Notes under the pieces: generated by a model
The model's database searches: none
What the model was told of the DNA's origin: nothing
Seen by the model: only the letters and a program-made list of their open reading frames with translations
NCBI GenBank assembly: GCA_026712885.1
Contig: JAPOPO010000098.1
Span: 1-7,197, forward strand
DNA from: Rhodospirillales bacterium
GTDB lineage: Bacteria > Pseudomonadota > Alphaproteobacteria > UBA828
DNA length: 7,197 nt
Direction of reading: 5' to 3'
Part shown: piece after piece, positions 5,555 through 7,197 of the stretch
How positions within the stretch are numbered: the stretch's first letter is position 1
Layout: the number at the start of each line of letters is the position of its first letter
Made by a program: the position numbers and the translations under genes

Positions 5555-6901
5555 TCACCGGCGTGCTTCCTGCAAGCGGCCGGCACACCAGGCCGCCGCG
5601 CGCAGCGTCGTTGCATCGGCGCCGAAGCGCCCCACCACCTGAAGGCCAAGCGGCAGATCATCCACCGAAAGGACCGGAACATTGACGGCTGGCACGCCGA
5701 GCATGGTCCAGAGCATGGTCTGCTGCCGGCTGCCGGTGAAGGCCAGGCCCTCGGGCGCGGCACCCGGCGCGGCGGGGGTCAGCGCCGCATCGTAGGGCCG
5801 CATCGCGTGTTCGAAGGCGCGCCGCATCGCATCCGCCGCATCGAGCAGGGCGAGATAGTTGTCGGCGTCGATCTCTCGGCCCGCCTCGATATGCTTGCGA
5901 ATAGTGTCGGAAAGGTCCGCCGCGCCGCGCTCGTACCAGGGCGCAAGCGCGTGGGCGACCTCGCGCCGCATGATGCCGATATGCACCGCCGCCGCTTCGT
6001 CGAAGGGAGAGCCCAGGGTGAGCGACTCCGCGCCGCAGGCTTCCGCTGCGGCCTCAAGGGCCGCCTTGGCGCCCGGTTCGACCTCCTCCCAAGCCGGCTC
6101 TCTGATGAAGGCGAGCCGGGGCCGCCCGAGCGGGAGCGCGAGGGCGGCGGCGAGGCGGGTGGGCATCCGTCCGGTGCTTGCCTGATCCAAGCCGTCGTCG
6201 CCGGAGATCGCGTCGATGCCGAGCGCCACGTCGTGCACCGAGCCCGCGAGCACACCGGCATGATCGAGCGTGCGCGATAGTCGCGTGATCCCGGTACGCG
6301 GAATTGTGCCGAAGCTCGGCTTCATGCCCCAGACGCCGCAGAAGGCGGCGGGCCGTACCACCGAGCCCGCAGTCTGGGTGCCGAGGGCGAGCGGCACACC
6401 GCCGGCTGCCACGGTCGCCGCGGAGCCCGAGGAGGAGCCGCCCGGCGTGCGCGAGAGCGCGTGCGGGTTGCGAGTGGCGTTGGCGGCGCCGCACGCAAGC
6501 TCGGTTGTCACGGTCTTGCCGAGGATCAGCGCGCCCGCTGTGCGCAAGCGGCGCACAACCGTAGCGTCCGCGCTCGGTCTTCGCCCTTCGTCGAGCGCGG
6601 TACCGTTCTCCGTCGGCTGGCCAGCGGTATCGACGATGTCTTTGACGGCAACGGGTACACCGGCGAGCGCGCCGCGTGGGCCGGCCTCGTCGATCGCTCG
6701 TGCCTGCGCTTTGGCGTCGGCGGCGTCCAGATGGTGCCACGCTTGAACCGCCGCCTCCGTCTCCGCGATGCGGTCCAAAGCGGCGGCACAGGCTGCCGCC
6801 GCGCTCTGGCGACCTGCGCGAACCCCGGTCGCGATCCCCGCTGCACTTGGGCATTCGGGCAGCACCAGCGTCAGCTCTTCGCTCCCCTGGGTCCTCGTCA
6901 T
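5555..6901 (-). CDS. Amidase-signature family amidase
   Basis: The product has 448 residues and the complete Ser-cisSer-Lys triad of the amidase signature family: Lys87 in VAVKDIVDT, cis-Ser156 in PGGSSSGSAA and nucleophile Ser180 in TQTAGSVVRPAAFCG. The spacings (69 and 24 residues) match malonamidase E2. The family hydrolyses carboxamide C-N bonds, releasing ammonia or an amine; the substrate cannot be read from the sequence. It is not a convincing GatA: there are no gatB or gatC neighbours and the C-terminal half is divergent. No signal peptide is seen, so it is probably cytosolic. The ATG at 6901 is chosen because GGAGGT lies immediately upstream; an in-frame GTG at 6925 would place this strong ribosome binding site inside the coding region. 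It is the first gene of a minus-strand unit with the FIST gene and diverges from the glycosyltransferase gene. Confidence 0.94.
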   Translation of the reverse strand: MTRTQGSEELTLVLPECPSAAGIATGVRAGRQSAAAACAAALDRIAETEAAVQAWHHLDAADAKAQARAIDEAGPRGALAGVPVAVKDIVDTAGQPTENGTALDEGRRPSADATVVRRLRTAGALILGKTVTTELACGAANATRNPHALSRTPGGSSSGSAATVAAGGVPLALGTQTAGSVVRPAAFCGVWGMKPSFGTIPRTGITRLSRTLDHAGVLAGSVHDVALGIDAISGDDGLDQASTGRMPTRLAAALALPLGRPRLAFIREPAWEEVEPGAKAALEAAAEACGAESLTLGSPFDEAAAVHIGIMRREVAHALAPWYERGAADLSDTIRKHIEAGREIDADNYLALLDAADAMRRAFEHAMRPYDAALTPAAPGAAPEGLAFTGSRQQTMLWTMLGVPAVNVPVLSVDDLPLGLQVVGRFGADATTLRAAAWCAGRLQEARR

Positions 6902-6904
6902 CGT

Positions 6905-6910
6905 ACCTCC
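6905..6910 (-). promoter_or_regulatory. Strong Shine-Dalgarno of the amidase gene
   Basis: On the minus strand GGAGGT ends 3 bases before the ATG at 6901, a slightly short spacing but the best match to anti-SD in the window. It lies in the loop of a possible small hairpin made by the flanking repeats at 6901-6905 and 6916-6920 (TCGTA/TACGA), which also covers the last base of the start codon. Confidence 0.65.
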
Positions 6911-6913
6911 ATT

Positions 6914-6957
6914 GCTACGATACACCTCTCGTTCTTCTCACTCGACCCGGTCGTAGC
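6914..6957. repeat. 7-base inverted repeat in the divergent amidase/glycosyltransferase spacer
   Basis: GCTACGA (6914-6920) and TCGTAGC (6951-6957) are perfect inverted copies separated by 30 bases, in the 100-base region between two divergent start codons. They could be paired operator half-sites, but a repeat of this length can arise by chance in such a region. Confidence 0.3.
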
Positions 6958-6965
6958 GCCCTTGC

Positions 6966-6994
6966 TTGGCAAGCCATGCGGGCAGGGCTATAAG
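6966..6994 (+). promoter_or_regulatory. Putative sigma-70-type promoter for the glycosyltransferase gene, possibly leaderless
   Basis: TTGGCA (6966-6971) and TATAAG (6989-6994) each match five of six consensus positions and are exactly 17 bases apart. Initiation at the usual distance would fall at about 7001-7002, which is the ATG of the downstream gene. No well-placed Shine-Dalgarno precedes that ATG (the nearest, AGGG at 6984-6987, is 14 bases away), which fits a leaderless message. The -35 hexamer sits inside a palindrome, GCTTG-G-CAAGC (6964-6974), a possible operator. Confidence 0.5.
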
Positions 6995-7001
6995 CCGACG
7001 C

Positions 7002-7197
7002 ATGCTTGTCACCCTGGTCGACGACTCTATCCCATTCAACGGGATGACCCCCGCATATCAACCGATTGGAGGCGCCGAGAAGGCGTTTGCCAGCCTGCCG
7101 GCGGCACTCGCGCGCCAGGGCCATGTCGTGCGGGCGGTCAATCGGAGCCCGAACAGCCTGAGTTTCGAGAACGTAAGCTGGATTCACTGGGATGGCC
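7002..7197 (+). CDS. Probable GT4-type glycosyltransferase, N-terminal fragment (3' end beyond window)
   Basis: The frame is open from the ATG at 7002 to the window end, giving 65 codons with no stop. The peptide begins MLVTLVDDSIPF and contains PIGGAEKAFASLPAALARQGHVV at residues 21-43. A glycine-rich GGAE loop followed by a helix and then a strand starting GHxV is the usual N-terminal Rossmann half of GT-B fold family 4 glycosyltransferases, which transfer sugars from nucleotide donors to lipid or polysaccharide acceptors. The donor-binding C-terminal domain is outside the window, so the assignment rests on this motif only. No good ribosome binding site is at standard spacing; a promoter ends 7 bases before the ATG. 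The gene diverges from the amidase and may start a separate cell-surface or polysaccharide operon. Confidence 0.72.
   Translation, partial: MLVTLVDDSIPFNGMTPAYQPIGGAEKAFASLPAALARQGHVVRAVNRSPNSLSFENVSWIHWDG

Noticed and set aside
4892..6280. 462-codon plus-strand open frame across the FIST and amidase genes
   Set aside because: It runs antisense to two confidently identified genes and across their boundary. Its Arg/Gly/Ala-rich translation shows no domain.
5555..6901. Amidase as GatA, the Glu-tRNA(Gln) amidotransferase subunit
   Set aside because: There are no gatC or gatB neighbours, and the C-terminal half does not look GatA-like. The shared triad belongs to the whole amidase-signature family.
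6902..6925. GTG start for the amidase gene, eight codons upstream
   Set aside because: It would put the strong GGAGGT site inside the coding region, while its own purine-rich stretch directly abuts the GTG.
6976..6993. Five-codon upstream ORF (ATG...TAA) before the glycosyltransferase
   Set aside because: It has no ribosome binding site and overlaps the proposed -10 box, so it would lie upstream of the predicted transcription start.

Overview
The window is GC-rich, densely packed bacterial chromosome with short intergenic gaps. The gene complement (a Do-family periplasmic protease, an MlaF-type ATPase, a FIST protein) implies a Gram-negative, and the style of the proteins suggests an alphaproteobacterium, perhaps near Rhodospirillales. 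That placement is inference from sequence style, not from a marker gene. I see no tRNA, rRNA, CRISPR array, insertion sequence or phage gene, and no gene-free stretch longer than about 100 bases.

Layout: (1) 1-1175 (+) is the 3' part of a DegP/DegQ-type serine protease with a complete catalytic triad and two PDZ domains. (2) 1221-1988 (-) is a lone ATPase of the MlaF (Mce/phospholipid transport) type, convergent with the protease and separated from it by a strong hairpin. (3) Diverging from the ATPase is a two-gene operon on +: a class III PLP enzyme (2080-3336) closely resembling the ethanolamine-phosphate / 5-phosphohydroxylysine phospho-lyases, followed after 10 bases by an APH-fold small-molecule kinase (3347-4366). 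(4) Converging on that operon is a minus-strand pair: an amidase-signature enzyme (5555-6901) followed by a stand-alone FIST-domain protein (4376-5491). (5) Diverging from the amidase, the first 65 codons of a probable GT4 glycosyltransferase start at 7002 and run off the window.

The most interesting unit is the kinase plus phospho-lyase pair. In animals, hydroxylysine kinase and its phospho-lyase partner use the same chemistry: phosphorylate a hydroxyl on an amino compound, then eliminate phosphate and ammonia to give an aldehyde. The arrangement here predicts a catabolic module of that type with an unassigned substrate. The second point is the MlaF-like ATPase. It has the Mla-type C-terminal tail but an Asp where the catalytic Walker B Glu is expected and a Ser where the H-loop His is expected, and it has no permease or MCE gene beside it. 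At the right-hand end, a near-consensus promoter sits so close to the glycosyltransferase start codon that a leaderless transcript is predicted.
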